DNA of 64,000 bases. Origin: Chamaecyparis obtusa. Its lineage: Eukaryota > Streptophyta > Pinopsida > Cupressales > Cupressaceae. Of this stretch, positions 22,030 to 34,933 are shown piece by piece. A program made the position numbers and the translations under genes. Location: contig BSBK01008839.1 of assembly GCA_027943335.1 (NCBI GenBank), forward strand, positions 172,501-236,500, written 5' to 3'. The notes beneath the pieces were generated by a model, which saw only the letters and a list, made by a program, of their open reading frames with translations, ran no database searches and was not told where the DNA came from. Each line of letters opens with the position of its first letter. Positions within the stretch are counted from its first letter, which is position 1.

Positions 22030-23574
22030 AAAATAGGCTTTATACAAGTTTATACAAGTATAACATTTAAGTATAAGAATTAATTTCTTATACTTTAAGT
22101 TATACTTCTATAAAGGGATTAGGTACCTTCCAGGATGATTGGGATATGTTTCAACTTCATAGGAGTTAATATGAAACTTCTAATTTTGAAATTTTTAAAA
22201 AAATTCAGACTTAGCTAAATTTTAGGCAGATGGGATTTCCCTAGACTTTTGAAATAATCTATGAAATGTTGTGTAAATACATGTGGGAAGTTTTATGTTG
22301 TGTTTAATGAATTTATATACTTGGTTTTGATTATAATCTTTTGTTCATACTTGGTTTTTGGTAGAATCCATAATGTAAGGTCAGGACTTGTTCGGGTGGC
22401 TAGAGTGCACCGAAGGGCTCTCTAGACTTATGAGATGGATCCTTTGAAAGTACTTGATGTTTTCATGGATTGTACGTGTGGGTAGGGGACTAGGTACCCT
22501 AGGTGAGTGGCTCACCATAGGTGTTGGAACCCTAAAGTTGTTACCAAATGATCCTATGGGTGGGTTAGTAAAAAGTGATAACCTAACAATGAATCTGGGG
22601 AAAGGGGGGAAACAAAAGATAATGAAAGAAAACATATTAATGACCACATAGTCTTGTTGGAGTACTGGGACCATGGATAACTACCAAGATGGATCCTAGT
22701 CATAAAGGGGCGACCGGGGTTACATGGTTGCTAGGAAGGATCCCAAAATCCAGGATATGTGATGACACTCACCTAGAGGGTATGCTATGAACCTAACCCT
22801 TGTGATTAGTAAAGTGATATATTATTATGTTATTTCTTTCAGATTATGATTTTGTGTAACCTTAGATTGTTTAGGGCCTTGTGAGTATCTTGGTTCTATC
22901 TCCTAGCATGGGGGGTGGAACCTCATCAATTCCATATGGTTGGGTGGCAAAAATCTTTCAAGGTCCTGTTCGTGGTTTGTCACTTGGATGCATTCAAATT
23001 TATGTATTTTTTAAAGGAAAGATGAAAAGATATGTTGTAATGCCTTCGAGCCATTCATGTATCTTTTATTATGAGATCTATTATCAGAAAGATATAATTG
23101 AAAAGAAAAGCAATGTAATTGGGAGGGATAGTTCTAGGCTTTGTTTAAAGGATTGTTATTTGAAAGATTAAAGTTAGAAATATATTATGTCATGTTGAAA
23201 TTATCTTTTCTATCTCTCCTATGTTGCAATGAAAGAAAATGTTTATTATGCTAAGGTTAAGATGTAATTTGTAAGGAATAGTTATTCAATGTGTAGGAAG
23301 GAGAAAATAAATTAGTATATAAAGTAGGAAATATAACTGTAAATGAAATGTTATTTTCTTACCCTGTCTCTTAGTTCTAAAATGTGAAAGTAAAGAAAGG
23401 AAATGAAATTCAATTTGAATAAGTAATGTAAAGATGTTAGTGAATGAATTCATTAAGGGAACCTTAAGGAATGTAAATGTGTAGTAGTGATGTAATGTTA
23501 GTAAAAAAATTTGTTAGTTGCAATTTTGGTCATAAAACCTGATTCCTTATGGGTTCCCTGGCGGGGACATTACA

Positions 23575-24080
23575 AATATGCAAGTGTAGATGAGGGAACT
23601 CATCAAGTGGGGTTATGGATTATCTTGGAATGAGTCCTAGGAGATGGATCTAGACAAGTCCAAGCTTGGTTCAAGTCTATTTCAAAATATTTGGTAATAG
23701 ATGTCTTTTGAGGATATTATTGGTGGAAGGACTCAACATAGGTTAGAAGTGGTTTAATCACCTTGCCATCTACATCAACCATCCATTAAATGATCCTTCC
23801 TACAATAAATATTTTAGTATACATTAATATGCATATTCAATGAAGTAATCCAAAATAAACAGAAATAGCATAAACCACCCATTAATATACATCTTCATAT
23901 GACCCTTATTTGGTCAATTAGGATAATTTGACACTATAGAAAAATCATTGCATGTTTTGGCTTTTCATGCCTTATTAAATCAAATTAAGTCACAAATGAC
24001 TTTGATTACATTATCCATGCCACAATGACTTTAATAAACATGTTTCTCTTGTAGTATTAGGAGGGATCATCATTGATGAG
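23575..24080. other. Spacer between K1 and K2
   Basis: No coding frame. LTR-like texture in the first 200 bases (GGTGGAAGGACTCAACATAG), then AT-rich sequence. The last five bases, ATGAG, are the left target duplication of K2. Confidence 0.4.
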
Positions 24081-25925
24081 TGTAATGCCCCACCAGGGAA
24101 CCCAGAAGAACTTAACCTAAACATGCGACTAAGTTTGCAGAATATTTTTTTTTTTTTTTAAAGTTTACAATAAATAACATCAAAGTTACAATGCGGAAGC
24201 GAAGCAAAGCAATAAACTACTAACATAGGTTACAACTTTCAAGGGCTCCTTGATGAAGATTACGAAAGAGTTAATTAATTAATATAAGATAAAGATATGA
24301 ATCCGAAGATTACATCTGAAGGATAAATGCAACAACATATGCATGAATACATAAATACAATTGGCACCATAAGGTGACCATAATAATAAGCATCCACTGC
24401 ACATGTCGCAGGGTATGTGAATACAATAACTAAAAAGAAAAACAATATGATAACTCTGAAAATATGATACAATGATACAAGATCACATGAATGAAGAACA
24501 AGAAAGAACAACTGCAACATGGATAATCCAGCCTCGGTGCATGAATGTCAGAATCTCAAATGGTAAAAGAAACACTACCACCTGACCTCGTGAACCTAAA
24601 TGGTCCACTCCCACCATGCTGAGGAGATAACATCAGAACCCACTTAGATAGCAAACAACAACAACCAAGAAAGAGGTCTTGAAAGCTTCTAACTCAAGGA
24701 TACCAAACGGTACAACATGGTAAGATAACTCTACCAGAGGAAAATAGAACACATAGGAAACCTAAGATGCATTCAAGAAGTGTCATCACATAAGTCAACC
24801 CTAGGGTTATCCTGGTATTCCCTTCAGACTCCAGTGCCCTAGTTACCCTATCTGGTTATAGTAACCTCTCGTGTAGACAAGGTACTACCTATGCCATCTC
24901 CAGTCCATATAGGTGGCAAGCATCATCTCAACTCCCATCCTATTCAAACTCAATCAGGGATCTCAAGCATGGGCGAGGCACATAATTATCTTATTAGGTT
25001 CATTTTAAACTCTCAATGTTTATTAATTATCACTTATTAAACTACTTCTAATGGGATCTCCTGGTAGCCACTTCCGAGCACCGGCACCAATTCACAAGCC
25101 ACTTCCTGACATACACTTAGAAGACCTACTCTAGGGTTTCACATAATCAAGCCTAATCTCTGAGTTAACACAACTCAAGAATCTTCATAACTAGATTCAA
25201 CATGCATAACTAGAAACATGAAAAACTAGATACATCATAAAACAAGTTACCGACACAACATAACATGCATGGCAACCAACATGACAGAAAGAATAACCAA
25301 AAGCCGCCTCTGGATTATATTCTAAAAAGATGACTACAACCCCTAAAAGTAAATTCGAAACAAATTGAGATAATACTTTACAAACCAATTGCAAAATGAT
25401 TAAAGATTGCATCACTAAAATTTCACACAGGAATATATATAATTCCATCTGACAAAGATCCTAATTCAACCTAACACTTAAATCAATTACAAGCAATCTA
25501 AGTCATAACAAAGTTGTCTAACTTCTCAAATACATCTAATAATTTAAATATCCCAATAAATACATAATTCACTCAATTCAATTTAAATCAAACTAAGTAA
25601 ATACATAACAATCCAATTTAAATTACTAAAGTACAAATTAAAATTCCACAATTATATCCCCATAAAAATCATTTCATAACATAAGGGCTAAAAAATGAAT
25701 TGGTTTTAAACTAACTTAAAAATAATAATTAATATTTAATATAATAAAAATTAACTAATTACCAAACAAAAATTATTCTAATATTAAATAAATAAATAAA
25801 TAATAAAATAAAATAACAAATTTAAAACTAAACTAAATTTAATAAATTCACTTAATAACATAGTTATAAAACTTAACAAAGAAAAAGTTTTAATTAAAAA
25901 AAATATATCAAATAACATAATTAAA

Positions 25926-26112
25926 GGGGGGGTACCCGCGAGCCCCCTGCCCCTATCCCTCTACCCGCACGACACAGAGGCTAGCGACAATACCTATGGT
26001 ACTGCCGCATAGCAGCCCCCTCGGGGACTGTCATGCGTTAGTACTACCAGGTATAGCGCTGACAGTTAACACCAGGACCCGCTTAAATGCAGTGGGGGTA
26101 ATTCAAAACCCC
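25926..26112 (+). other. GC-rich island in K2
   Basis: A sharply bounded GC-rich stretch in otherwise AT-rich sequence, starting GGGGGGTACCCGCGAGCCCC and ending with GGGGGTAATTCAAAACCCC. It includes short inverted repeats around AGCCCCCTCGGGGACT. The same position in K3 (42427-42610) is also GC-rich but strongly diverged. Confidence 0.7.
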
Positions 26113-26253
26113 AAATCATTTATCATAAACACTTTTCAAATATGAATTTAAAAAAAAAATAATAATAACTTTTAACAAATAGCCCAATTTATAATTTATC
26201 AAATATTCAATATTTGATAATTATAAAAAAATGTTATCAAGAACAAATCTTTT

Positions 26254-26390
<137 letters not shown>

Positions 26391-27896
26391 ACAATAACGA
26401 TTACATTAAAACATGAATAAGAAAATTTCAATAATTTCACTACAAGCTCAAAACCCTAGTCCACCTGGGTTTTCAATTGATCCATAACAAATACCACCAA
26501 TTTTAAAAACAAAAAGATAGATTGAAATCACACGACGGAATGCATGCAAACTTGCTCTAACATTCAACTGAAATAAACATTGCTTCTCAAACAATCAAAA
26601 CCATCAAACATGAAGAAGACACTTTCTACAATATCCTACAAGAATTTCGAGAAAGATTAATAGTAATAAATTCAAAACCTACCTCAATTCAAATTATACA
26701 GATTCGATGATGACCAAAACGAAGAAGAAAAAATATGAGCTTTTCAAAGAACTCTCTCTCTAAATCTGTCTCCCAATTTTTGTCACAGAACTGTCTCCAA
26801 AATCCCTCCTCCAAAACCTGTGTACCTGAATAATGGCCAAAACCCCTAATATTGAAAGAAACTCCCTTTTTACATGCAAAAATATAAACTCAACATCAAA
26901 AGGGCTTTGCATGAAGACGAACTTCAGTTCACAGTTCAGTCTCAGTTGAACTGGAGTCTACTCTTCAGTTTGACCTTTGTTGAAAAGCACTTAACCAAAC
27001 TTCAACTTGAATTACTAATTCAATTTCATGCAATTATGAATGTGCAACATAATGCATTTAATTAATTAATAATTAAAACATTAACATAATTAACACATGC
27101 CAAAATAACTTTCAATTTAATAAAATATATTTTAATTAAACAAAGGTTAAATTTCATGATTAAATATTTCAAAAGAGAGGGTATCTAATTAATTCACATT
27201 AAGTAAATAATTCAACCACACTCAAAATAGCATATAATTAATTCCCAATTAATTTATTCATCAATTATACAAAACAATAATAATTAAACCAAATAAATAC
27301 ATAAATTTAATTACCATTTAAATATTATGCCATAGCTAAAAATAGCATGATCTAAAAATAGAAATCACATCAAATGCCACAATCAAAGAATCAAAAAGAC
27401 CTAAGGACCCACATTCAAAATCAGGACATAGGTGTAAACTCTTGCCAATTGGACGAGTTTAGAAAGGTGGAAACATAGAATCTTGTCCCTTACTTTAGGA
27501 CAATATTTGGCTCAGGTTAGGATTTGGAACTAAATATTATCTCCCCTCCTTTACCATTGAGATTAGTGATAGGGCATGCTCATCCTGACAATTCAGGGAA
27601 GTCGATGCCCGATACTTGTGAATCTGTATAAGAGACAAACATGTGCATATATATATAGATATAACAGACAATGGCATGGATCGGCCAAACGTGTGGATCT
27701 CGCAAGCAAGTAACTACGTCTCTGTCCCTCAACCACATCAAGCACATTAAGAAGAAATATAAAACATACCTGAAAACCATACATATGTGGTATGGGGTAA
27801 GTATAATCATAAGCATCAACAAATTCCTAACATATAATCTATCATCTTAGATTAATTACGAAATTTATTTAATCAGACTAGGGGTGAGGTACTACA

Positions 27897-28349
27897 ATGA
27901 GGCCACTATGATCATTTCCTATATGAAAATCATAACACATCATACTCATTGAGAAAGGATTTCTAAGAGATTTTGAACAAACTAGAATGCAATCGAAAGT
28001 GAATATAAAAATGTTACCCCTTCCCACTCCTAAACATTACGACATCTGATGCATTCATTAATTCTATAAAACCTAATTGTTTCTTTATATATAACAAACA
28101 ATACATGTGCATTCATCAGTATACATGTACATGTTTAATCTTAATACATTTTGAAACAAAAAAACTTAAAATGTACTAAATTATCTTTTGTACTTTGGGT
28201 GTCGTCAAGGATTTGTTTTTACATTATGTTCTCTTGGAACCAAATGGGATAACCTAGTAGAAACAAAATTAACATAAGAGAAATGAATATGATAACACAT
28301 GGGTTCAATTAAAATTATAAACAAGAGGTATGAAAAATATGATACCGTA
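27897..28349. other. Spacer right of K2
   Basis: Begins with the ATGAG target duplication. AT-rich with no supported gene. A minus-strand frame (28405-28205) overlaps the possible exon at 28350-28430 but its distal part is probably noncoding. Confidence 0.4.
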
Positions 28350-29860
28350 AAGCTCTGTAGGCCAAAGTCAATCGCAGAAAGTGTCACATCATCAACTTTG
28401 GACATTTGAACCCCAAAAAATCCCTATAAAACATAAAATAAATATACTTATTAAGGAAAGATATCTTGACAGAAAGAAATTTTTATTTTATGAATATTTA
28501 AAAACTATACCTCAGGTGTCAACACTACCCGTGCATGTCTAGACAAACAAACACTTTGTGGTGTTCTTGTAGTATCACCTCCTACACCCTGCACTGTGTA
28601 TTATTCATATATCAATTTAATTTTTTCTCTAAATAAAAAATTATTTACTTTTATCAGATTTAGATTATTAATTAATAACATTTCAAAACATAAGTAAACA
28701 TACATGCATTTATCTCGTAGAAAACACCATCGTCAATAGTTCATTTGGGACGGCCACATCCTCAGCAGTGAATGCATAGAATCTAGTCCTACATTGTGTA
28801 CATGAATGGAATGTTGAAGCATCCTCATTCACAACAGTATCTAGCCTAACACATATACCTTGATAGTTGAGCCACATATGCTCAATGAGATGAGATAAGA
28901 AAAATGGAACATTTGATTATGATGGAGCTGGTGTAGGTGCTGATCCACCCTTTGCCTTGACTAACTATGTGTCATGATCAATAATACCATCAATTAATGA
29001 TGTAGCTTCTTGAAGGGTCTGTAAATACATAGACTCCTTTAATACTATCGTGGCCACAACATGAACTATGGGTTTTTAGCTAGACACCTCCTATGTTGTG
29101 GCTCTACCACCCTATGGGCCCCAGCTCTATCCTACATAGAGCCTCTCTCTCTACCCTAGAACCGTCAGATGTTAAATTAATTTAGCTTCTCACCAAGGAT
29201 AAACTCACAATATAGCTTTCTCAAAAAATATAAAGGCACCTGCCAATTATTACAGGGTGCTTAGTCAAAGACCATATACCACCTATCCCAAAATGTATCT
29301 CTCATCCTATTATGAACACACCAATGTATGAGAAATTGATTCATGCAATTCTTGGGAGTTACTACTAATAGGATCAGTAAAAAGAGAACATATGTCTTCC
29401 TTAAGTATCCTCTTTTTTCACTTGATCATATGACAACCCATTAGCATAAATTACATAACATCTATCCCTCCACGAAACCCATATTGTAACCCCCCAAGAT
29501 ACCTCATTCGCATTATTGGCCATTATTTCTAGGGAAATGGTGAGGGATGAGTGGTGCTAAATACTAGAGGACCTCAATCTAACCAATATGCATATTTGGG
29601 TACTATTTTGTTGAAGGTGATTGATAAGGTCCTCTTGTGTGGCATCAATGTTACCTATTGGAGGATGCAAAGGGTTTGGATTTGGGGGTGGATTTAGGTT
29701 TTGCTGAGGGTTTTCTTGTTTTGGGGTGACATTTTGAGGGTTCTCTTATTGTTCATTTCCAAGATTATCAATATTTTCATGCGTTCGAAGAGGTCTTTGA
29801 TGTCTCTTTCATGGTTGGGGATTGTTTTCCGAATTTAACATTAAATTAATTTAAAAAAAC
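28350..29860 (-). pseudogene. Unrecognised multi-exon gene remnant (minus strand)
   Basis: Several stretches read coherently on the minus strand, with AT-rich gaps like introns. From about 29860: an Asn/Pro/Gln-rich part (NPQQNLNPPPNPNPLHPP near 29700), then WGVTIWVSWRDRCYVIYANG (about 29490-29430) and VKKRILKEDICSLF (about 29420-29380). Next, 28990-28730 contains LIEHMWLNYQGICVRLDTVV and a CTQC pair (about 28790) followed by FYAFTAEDVAVPNE. Shorter exon-like pieces lie at 28600-28500 (TTRTPQSVCLSRHARVVLTP) and 28430-28350 (MSKVDDVTLSAIDFGLQSFT). Stops are present in places. I do not recognise the family. It lies on the same strand and directly downstream of the transposase-like remnant, so it may be its companion gene. 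Confidence 0.45.
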
Positions 29861-30100
29861 TTATATCACTTCGACAAACCCTAGTCAATAAAAATTGAAA
29901 AAAAAAAAAAAGGAAAATAAGTTCTTTCCTATTCGATGATGTGGCATTCTTGTAAAATAATCAATATGGAAATGAAATCCAATAGAAACAAGAACCCACT
30001 TGGGTTTTTACATTTTCTCTTCCTCCTCTCTCCTTCAAACTTAGTTTTGGCATGAATAAAAATAGTCAAAATGCATATGCATGGATTTAACACTTTACCC
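29861..30100. other. AT-rich spacer between the two minus-strand gene remnants
   Basis: Noncoding, with an A-run at 29898-29910. I see no gene here. The minisatellite follows. Confidence 0.4.
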
Positions 30101-30545
30101 TAATACAATATCATGCATACATTCAATGAGATATGTATTAAATAATCTCCTTAATAAATGTCCTAATTAAACAACAATGAAATTTTCATAATAGAATATC
30201 ATACACACATTCAATGAGATAAGTATTAAATCATCCTCCTAAGACATGTCCTAAGTAAACAACAATGGAATTTTCATAATACAATATCATGCATGTATCC
30301 AATGAGATAAGTATTAAATATTCCCCTTAAAACATATCCTAAGTATACACTAATTAAATTTTCAAAATGTAATATCGTGCATACATTCAATAAGATAAAT
30401 ATTAAATCATACCATTAAAACATTCCTAAGTAAACAATAATGAAATTTTTATAATACAATATCATGCATACATTCAATGAAATAAGTATTAAACCATCCC
30501 CTTAAGACGTCCTAATTATAAACAACAATAAATTTTAGAAGAATT
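30101..30545 (+). repeat. Minisatellite, five units of 86-90 bp
   Basis: AATATC begins at 30107, 30197, 30283, 30371 and 30458. Each unit reads roughly ATCATGCATACATTCAATGA, then GATAAGTATTAAATCATCCC, a CCTAAGTAAACAACAATG block and AATTTTCATAATAC. Units differ by scattered substitutions. It separates the two gene remnants. Confidence 0.85.
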
Positions 30546-30689
30546 TGTGCATATGTATGCACCATATAACAATTTAAATCATCCCCTTAAGCCATGTATC
30601 TGAGCTTAAGACAAATTTATAAATCTATGTTAAATTGTTCAACCAAGTCACACAAGTTATAAACATATATACATTATTTCTAGCCACAT

Positions 30690-32875
30690 CAAGTGGTTCA
30701 GCTGTCTCTTCGATAACATGTAATATTCTTTCATTATCATTAGTATCTAGTCTCCACTTATAAATGCCATGTCTTGCAACTGGATGAAGACATGGTTTGG
30801 TAGAAATTACAAGGTGGCCATATCGTTATGCCTTATTTTCATACTGATAATCAATAAAGTGAATCCCATGTTTAACAATTTTGATTTACTTCAAATACAT
30901 TTCTTGCACAACAACTAAAACTACATAGACAAGAAAGAACATTTCAAATAATAGGTTTCAATTAAATGTTAAGTTTTATATTTAATAAATTTAGCATAGA
31001 TACACTAAAACCTCTAGAAAACATAATTACATCACTTGTTTCATTCTTTTTTAGCTTCTTCCTCTTCTTCGTACAACATAATAAATAATAAATAATGCCT
31101 ACATTTTCAAGCTCTTATATGACTACAAAAACATGTCCTACACAATAAATTTGATGGCCCGTCAATTTTCTTTAAAGAGATCTAGCTTGATATATATATT
31201 TAAATGAAAGTGAATAAGTATGTATCTGTATAAATTTATAGATTAAGATCAAGAAGGTAAATATACATACCAATTTTAACCAATCTTGAAAGATGGTCAT
31301 AATTGGTAGAATTCAATGGAATGTCATCAAAGATTTCATTGTCGTCTTCATCATTTGTACTTGTAACATCTAGTGGCACTGAATTCCATGCACTGACATA
31401 TCCACATTATTGATTGATGCATTCACCATAGTTTTCAAAAGTGCACTTAGCACAAAAGAAAGTAATCTCTGGTGTAGAATAAACACATGTTACTATATGT
31501 ACTCATAACAAAGTGCAAGGATCTCATTTTTATACCCTCTTGCATCTGTGAATTGATCTTCTACCAACACCTTCAAGACAAAAAAAAGACAAGTTAAACA
31601 TAAAATGTTGAAAAAAATATTTAAATTATATTAAAATTTAATTTAAAAATTTGAAAAGATGGTGTGTGTACCAAACATCTCCTAGATGACTCTGAATGGT
31701 ATAACTTCATCCAATCCTGATGATGTGCTAGCCTCATTTGGTACTACAAAGTGCATCTTGCATCATTGAACTACATCATGAGTATCTTTTATATAAAATC
31801 CTTGATAATCAATTAGATACTTTCTTAAAGCATGCTTGATGCAAGCTCCTGCACCATCATGCTCAACCTTTCCATGTCCACTCTCAAAGATACTTCAAAG
31901 ATATGGTATCTTTTCATAATGATGATATCTAAATAGTGCATAAAATGGCCTTGCTAATTTGAATTGTGTTGCACATCCATTTGACCATACAAAATTATTT
32001 TCAATTTTTATCCCTCTTCATTCCAAATATCCAAAAAATATCTTAAAGCGATGTTGGACAAAATGTGTGTCATGCTCTATACCATCACTAATATAAAAGT
32101 GATTCTCTTTCCTAATGACCCATGGTTGATATGTACTTTTAGCACCATCCAAGTCTAATTTTTCATATCAATAAGACACCTGGACCATAATAGTGACCTG
32201 CTCGATAAAGTAGTATTTTGCTTGAAGTTGTTTTTGATGAGAAAACTAATAATTTTTAGCATAGTCAACAACCAATAAAATTGTTCTAGGTGGGAAGGTG
32301 TATCTTAGTGTTTGGAACTTTTGTGATTGTCACTTATCAAAAAAATCATGACATATATATGGTTGAATAAATTTATGAAAATTCTCCGTAAAGGTTCCAA
32401 TAGGTATCTCCTCTTCTACATATTCCAACCTTATGGATTCTATCCCAATTTGTGTTTCATACTTTATGTACTTGTAACTCCTACACTTTACCATCCTCAT
32501 CAGGTCAACATATTCATCTCTCAAAGGAAAGTTATCCAAATTACCACATGTTTCACGAGTTAATTTTATGCAATCTATTTCACTATTACATTATCATCTA
32601 ATTTGTCATATAAGATTGATGTTATGAATTGGCTTTGTCATTTAACAAGAGTATTTTGAAAACCATGACTTTTTTCTATCATCTTTGAACACCCTTGATA
32701 GTAGAGATCAAATTAAATATGATATCGACAACAACAAGTGTCAAAAGATTTATTTATCTTCACATAAAATGGCCTTAATATTTCAAGCATTGTTTGTCCA
32801 ATGTTTATGTTGGGATTTGGATTAAAAAATCAGAGATACAATTCATGTTGTGTGGTTTCCAACCAATGTTTTGGG
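30690..32875 (-). pseudogene. Transposase-like gene remnant, core and C-terminal parts
   Basis: Read on the minus strand. A block near 32870-32760 gives HPKHWLETTQHELYL and later FYVKINKSFDTCCCRYH with a CCC-x2-H metal-binding look. At 32539-32330 the frame runs to IQPYICHDFF; then VVDYAKNY (about 32260), EQVTIMVQ, YQPWVIRKENHFYISDGIEH (about 32130-32070), FVWSNGCATQFKLARPFY (about 32000-31945), SIFESGHGKVEHDGAGACIK (about 31895-31835) and DTHDVVQ. Further exon-like pieces at 31600-31260 (ITFFCAKCTFENYG) and 30900-30690 (LVISTKPCLHPVARHGIYKW). The S-x-G-C-x-x-Q-F-K and GHGK-x-x-x-DGAGA-x-x-K motifs recall a widespread, poorly characterised eukaryotic family of transposon-like proteins; that match is from memory. 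Stops show it is dead. Its N-terminal domain is missing; a LINE fragment lies there. Confidence 0.6.
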
Positions 32876-32894
32876 TGTAATAAATAATTTTTAG

Positions 32895-33545
32895 GCTATT
32901 GCTTTGGCGAATGGCTCCCGCTCCTGCTTCCACGACTAGGGCTCCCGCTACGTCACCTACTATTGTTGCACTTCTTCCCTCTTGCAGCCACTCTATAGCC
33001 TTGGGTTTTGAGGGGTGTGCAGAGGGTGTCTCCTTGCAGTACGCTCATGTTGTGTCCGATAAGGCCTCGCCCCTCCCTCCTTCTAGTTGGGTCAGGCAAA
33101 AGGGGTCTTCGCTAGTGGTTTGGGATGTCATCTCCTCTAGTGTCTATGTTCCTCTAGTGATTGATGGGTATCATTTGGTCATTCGTGGGGGGTCATAGGG
33201 GTGTTTCCCCTTTCTATGTCTTTAACCCTCTAATCCTCTCTTTGGATAACGAGGTTGTGAAAGACATTGAAAGAGTGTCCTCTATCTTCTTGGATCATGG
33301 TCTTATCTGTAGGTTTAAGGGCTTCTGGTAGAGTCTTCCAAATATGAATGCTTGGATCACTTGCCATTGGGAACTTATCATTTCTGATGTTATTCACATT
33401 TTCCCTCTGGAAAGAGGGTTTTTCATAGCTAAGTTTGAGACTCATATAGATAGCAAACTGATTCTTTGTGATAATGTATTTCATTGGGATGCCCAGTTCA
33501 TGCTCATGATGAAGCCATGGCATCCTAACTTTGATGTATTTAAGT
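32895..33545 (+). pseudogene. LINE ORF1 N-terminal fragment (DUF4283-like)
   Basis: Starts with an Ala/Pro/Thr-rich stretch (MAPAPASTTRAPATSPTIVA, ATG at 32911), then a frame with several stops, then WITCHWELIISDVIHIFPLE, GFFIAKFETHID and MLMMKPWHPNFDVFKW (about 33350-33545). The order Trp-rich start, GFF-x-A/F-KF and KPWxPxFD is that of the DUF4283 domain in ORF1 of plant L1-type LINEs. The reading stops matching at about 33545, where minus-strand Copia sequence begins. Only the 5' end of the LINE is left, the opposite of usual LINE truncation, so the 3' part was lost secondarily. The opposite strand also shows an open frame (33523-33230). Confidence 0.6.
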
Positions 33546-34875
33546 GGCCAAATCTTTTATGCCATAGCTCACTTGAACTTATAGAATCACAAGCTAAAGC
33601 TTGGATAGGTTGAGCTAAAATTTTGTAAAGACTGTCATGGCGTACTGTATGAATGTTTGTGTTCTTCCATACAAGAAATTTGTCTTAAAAAAAAACAACA
33701 TGATAACCCTTTTCTTCCAACTTTGAAATAGAAATCAAATTGCTCTTAACACTAGGAAGAAAAAGAACATTGCTCAGATGAAGAGGGATTCCAAAATCCG
33801 GTTGAAAAGATGTAGAAGCAACAACCTTCATGGAATAGCATGCATCATCACCAATGATAACTTGAAGATGACAATCTTTTTCCTTCAAATTAGAAAGGTG
33901 CTCACAATAACCATGAATGTGATGAGAGGGTCCACTATCAATGAGACATGTATCACTCTCAATAGGAACATTTCTAGAAAGTGCAGAAATAAAACAAAAC
34001 CCTTCTAAATTTTCACTAGACTTTTTCTGAGGAGAAGCATTTTTCACATTAGTAGTAACAACTTGATGTTTGGGTTTTGAAGTACAATCTCTAGCAAAAT
34101 GGTTGGTAATTATCACATCTAAACCATTGGAACCTAGAAATATCCTTCTTCCTCTTCTTGGAATTAGGAGATGATTCAAAATTCTTATCTTTGAACCTTT
34201 TGAACGTACCTTTCTTTCCTTTCCCTTTAGAAATATGAGCAACAAGTACATGATCATCTTCATGATGACTTTTACGTCCATTTCCTATAGCCTCTTGTTT
34301 GCATTCTTCCTGGATGCAATCAACACTTAATTTGTCAAACTTAGGAAGCTTATCTCTTCCACTAACTCCTTGAATGAAGGATTCCCAAGAGTGGGGAAGT
34401 CCATTCATGAATAACATGACCAAATCTTTATTTGCAATGGATTCTCCAATTGCATTGAGTTGATACTTTAATTATTCAATCTTCATAAAGAAGGAAACAA
34501 TTGATTCTCCTCTATCCATTTTAACATGCAAGAGTTGACATTTCAAGGATAAGCTCTACTCGTGTTGTTGAATTCATACAGGTCATTCAAAGTCTAAAAC
34601 ATATCTTTGGTGGAATTCAACTTTGAAATAATATGAACCAAATGATCCTTAACAGAATAGATAAAAATCTTCCTTTCTATAATCTTGTTCTTTCTCCATT
34701 GAGATTTCTCATCATCATCAAAAGGTTCTGCTACGTCAAAATTGAGATAGTCAAGAAGGTCATTCTCTTTGAGAGCAATTAGAATTCTAAATTTCCATGA
34801 AGAGAAATCTGAAGAACTATCCAATCTGTCTTCAACTTTTAGTATGTTCACCATTGTAAAAAGCTGAATCAAACA
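33546..34875 (-). pseudogene. Ty1/Copia fragment J: Gag, protease and pre-integrase
   Basis: Minus strand, starting MVNILKVEDRLD near 34854. Gag N-terminus SSDFSSWKFRILIALKENDL is typical of Copia Gag proteins. Further on: MVMLFMNGLPHSWESF (34423), a basic stretch, a worn zinc knuckle (FRCDNYQPFC), the protease site DTCLIDSGPSHHIHG (about 33960-33905) and a GAG-pre-integrase block SSSELWHKRFGHLN (about 33585-33540). Frames are broken by stops and shifts. Integrase and reverse transcriptase are gone; the fragment ends against the LINE piece. Confidence 0.8.
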
Positions 34876-34933
34876 ACTTGAAAGTTGAGAAAGGAGAAAC
34901 GTATACCTTAATAATTCTAGTTCTGGATCTTTT

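Larger units (their letters stand above)
19853..23574 (-). mobile_element. Giant solo LTR K1, 3722 bp
   Basis: Begins TGTAATGCCC and ends GGGGACATTACA, so both ends are TG...CA with inverted TGTAxT/ATTACA tips. The flanks are GATAT (19848-19852) and AATAT (23575-23579), a 5 bp target duplication with one mismatch. It is collinear with K3: a CTTGCTTGC block near 20208 (K3 40947), a TGATGACACT block near 22760 (K3 43730), and a block CTCCTAGCATGGGGGGTGGA near 22901 matching K3 near 43891. It has no coding capacity. K1 lacks the GC-rich island of K2/K3 and instead carries a tandem array. Orientation is chosen so that TGTAATGCCCC of K2 is the 5' end. Confidence 0.7.

Noticed and set aside
22381..22674. 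97-codon minus-strand ORF and its plus-strand counterpart in K1
   Set aside because: Both lie inside the noncoding giant LTR and are not preserved in K2 or K3.
33684..33695. A-run TTAAAAAAAAAC as the poly-A tail of the LINE fragment
   Set aside because: Minus-strand Copia coding sequence continues on both sides of it (protease side and SELWHKRFGHLN side), so the run lies inside the Copia fragment and does not end the LINE.
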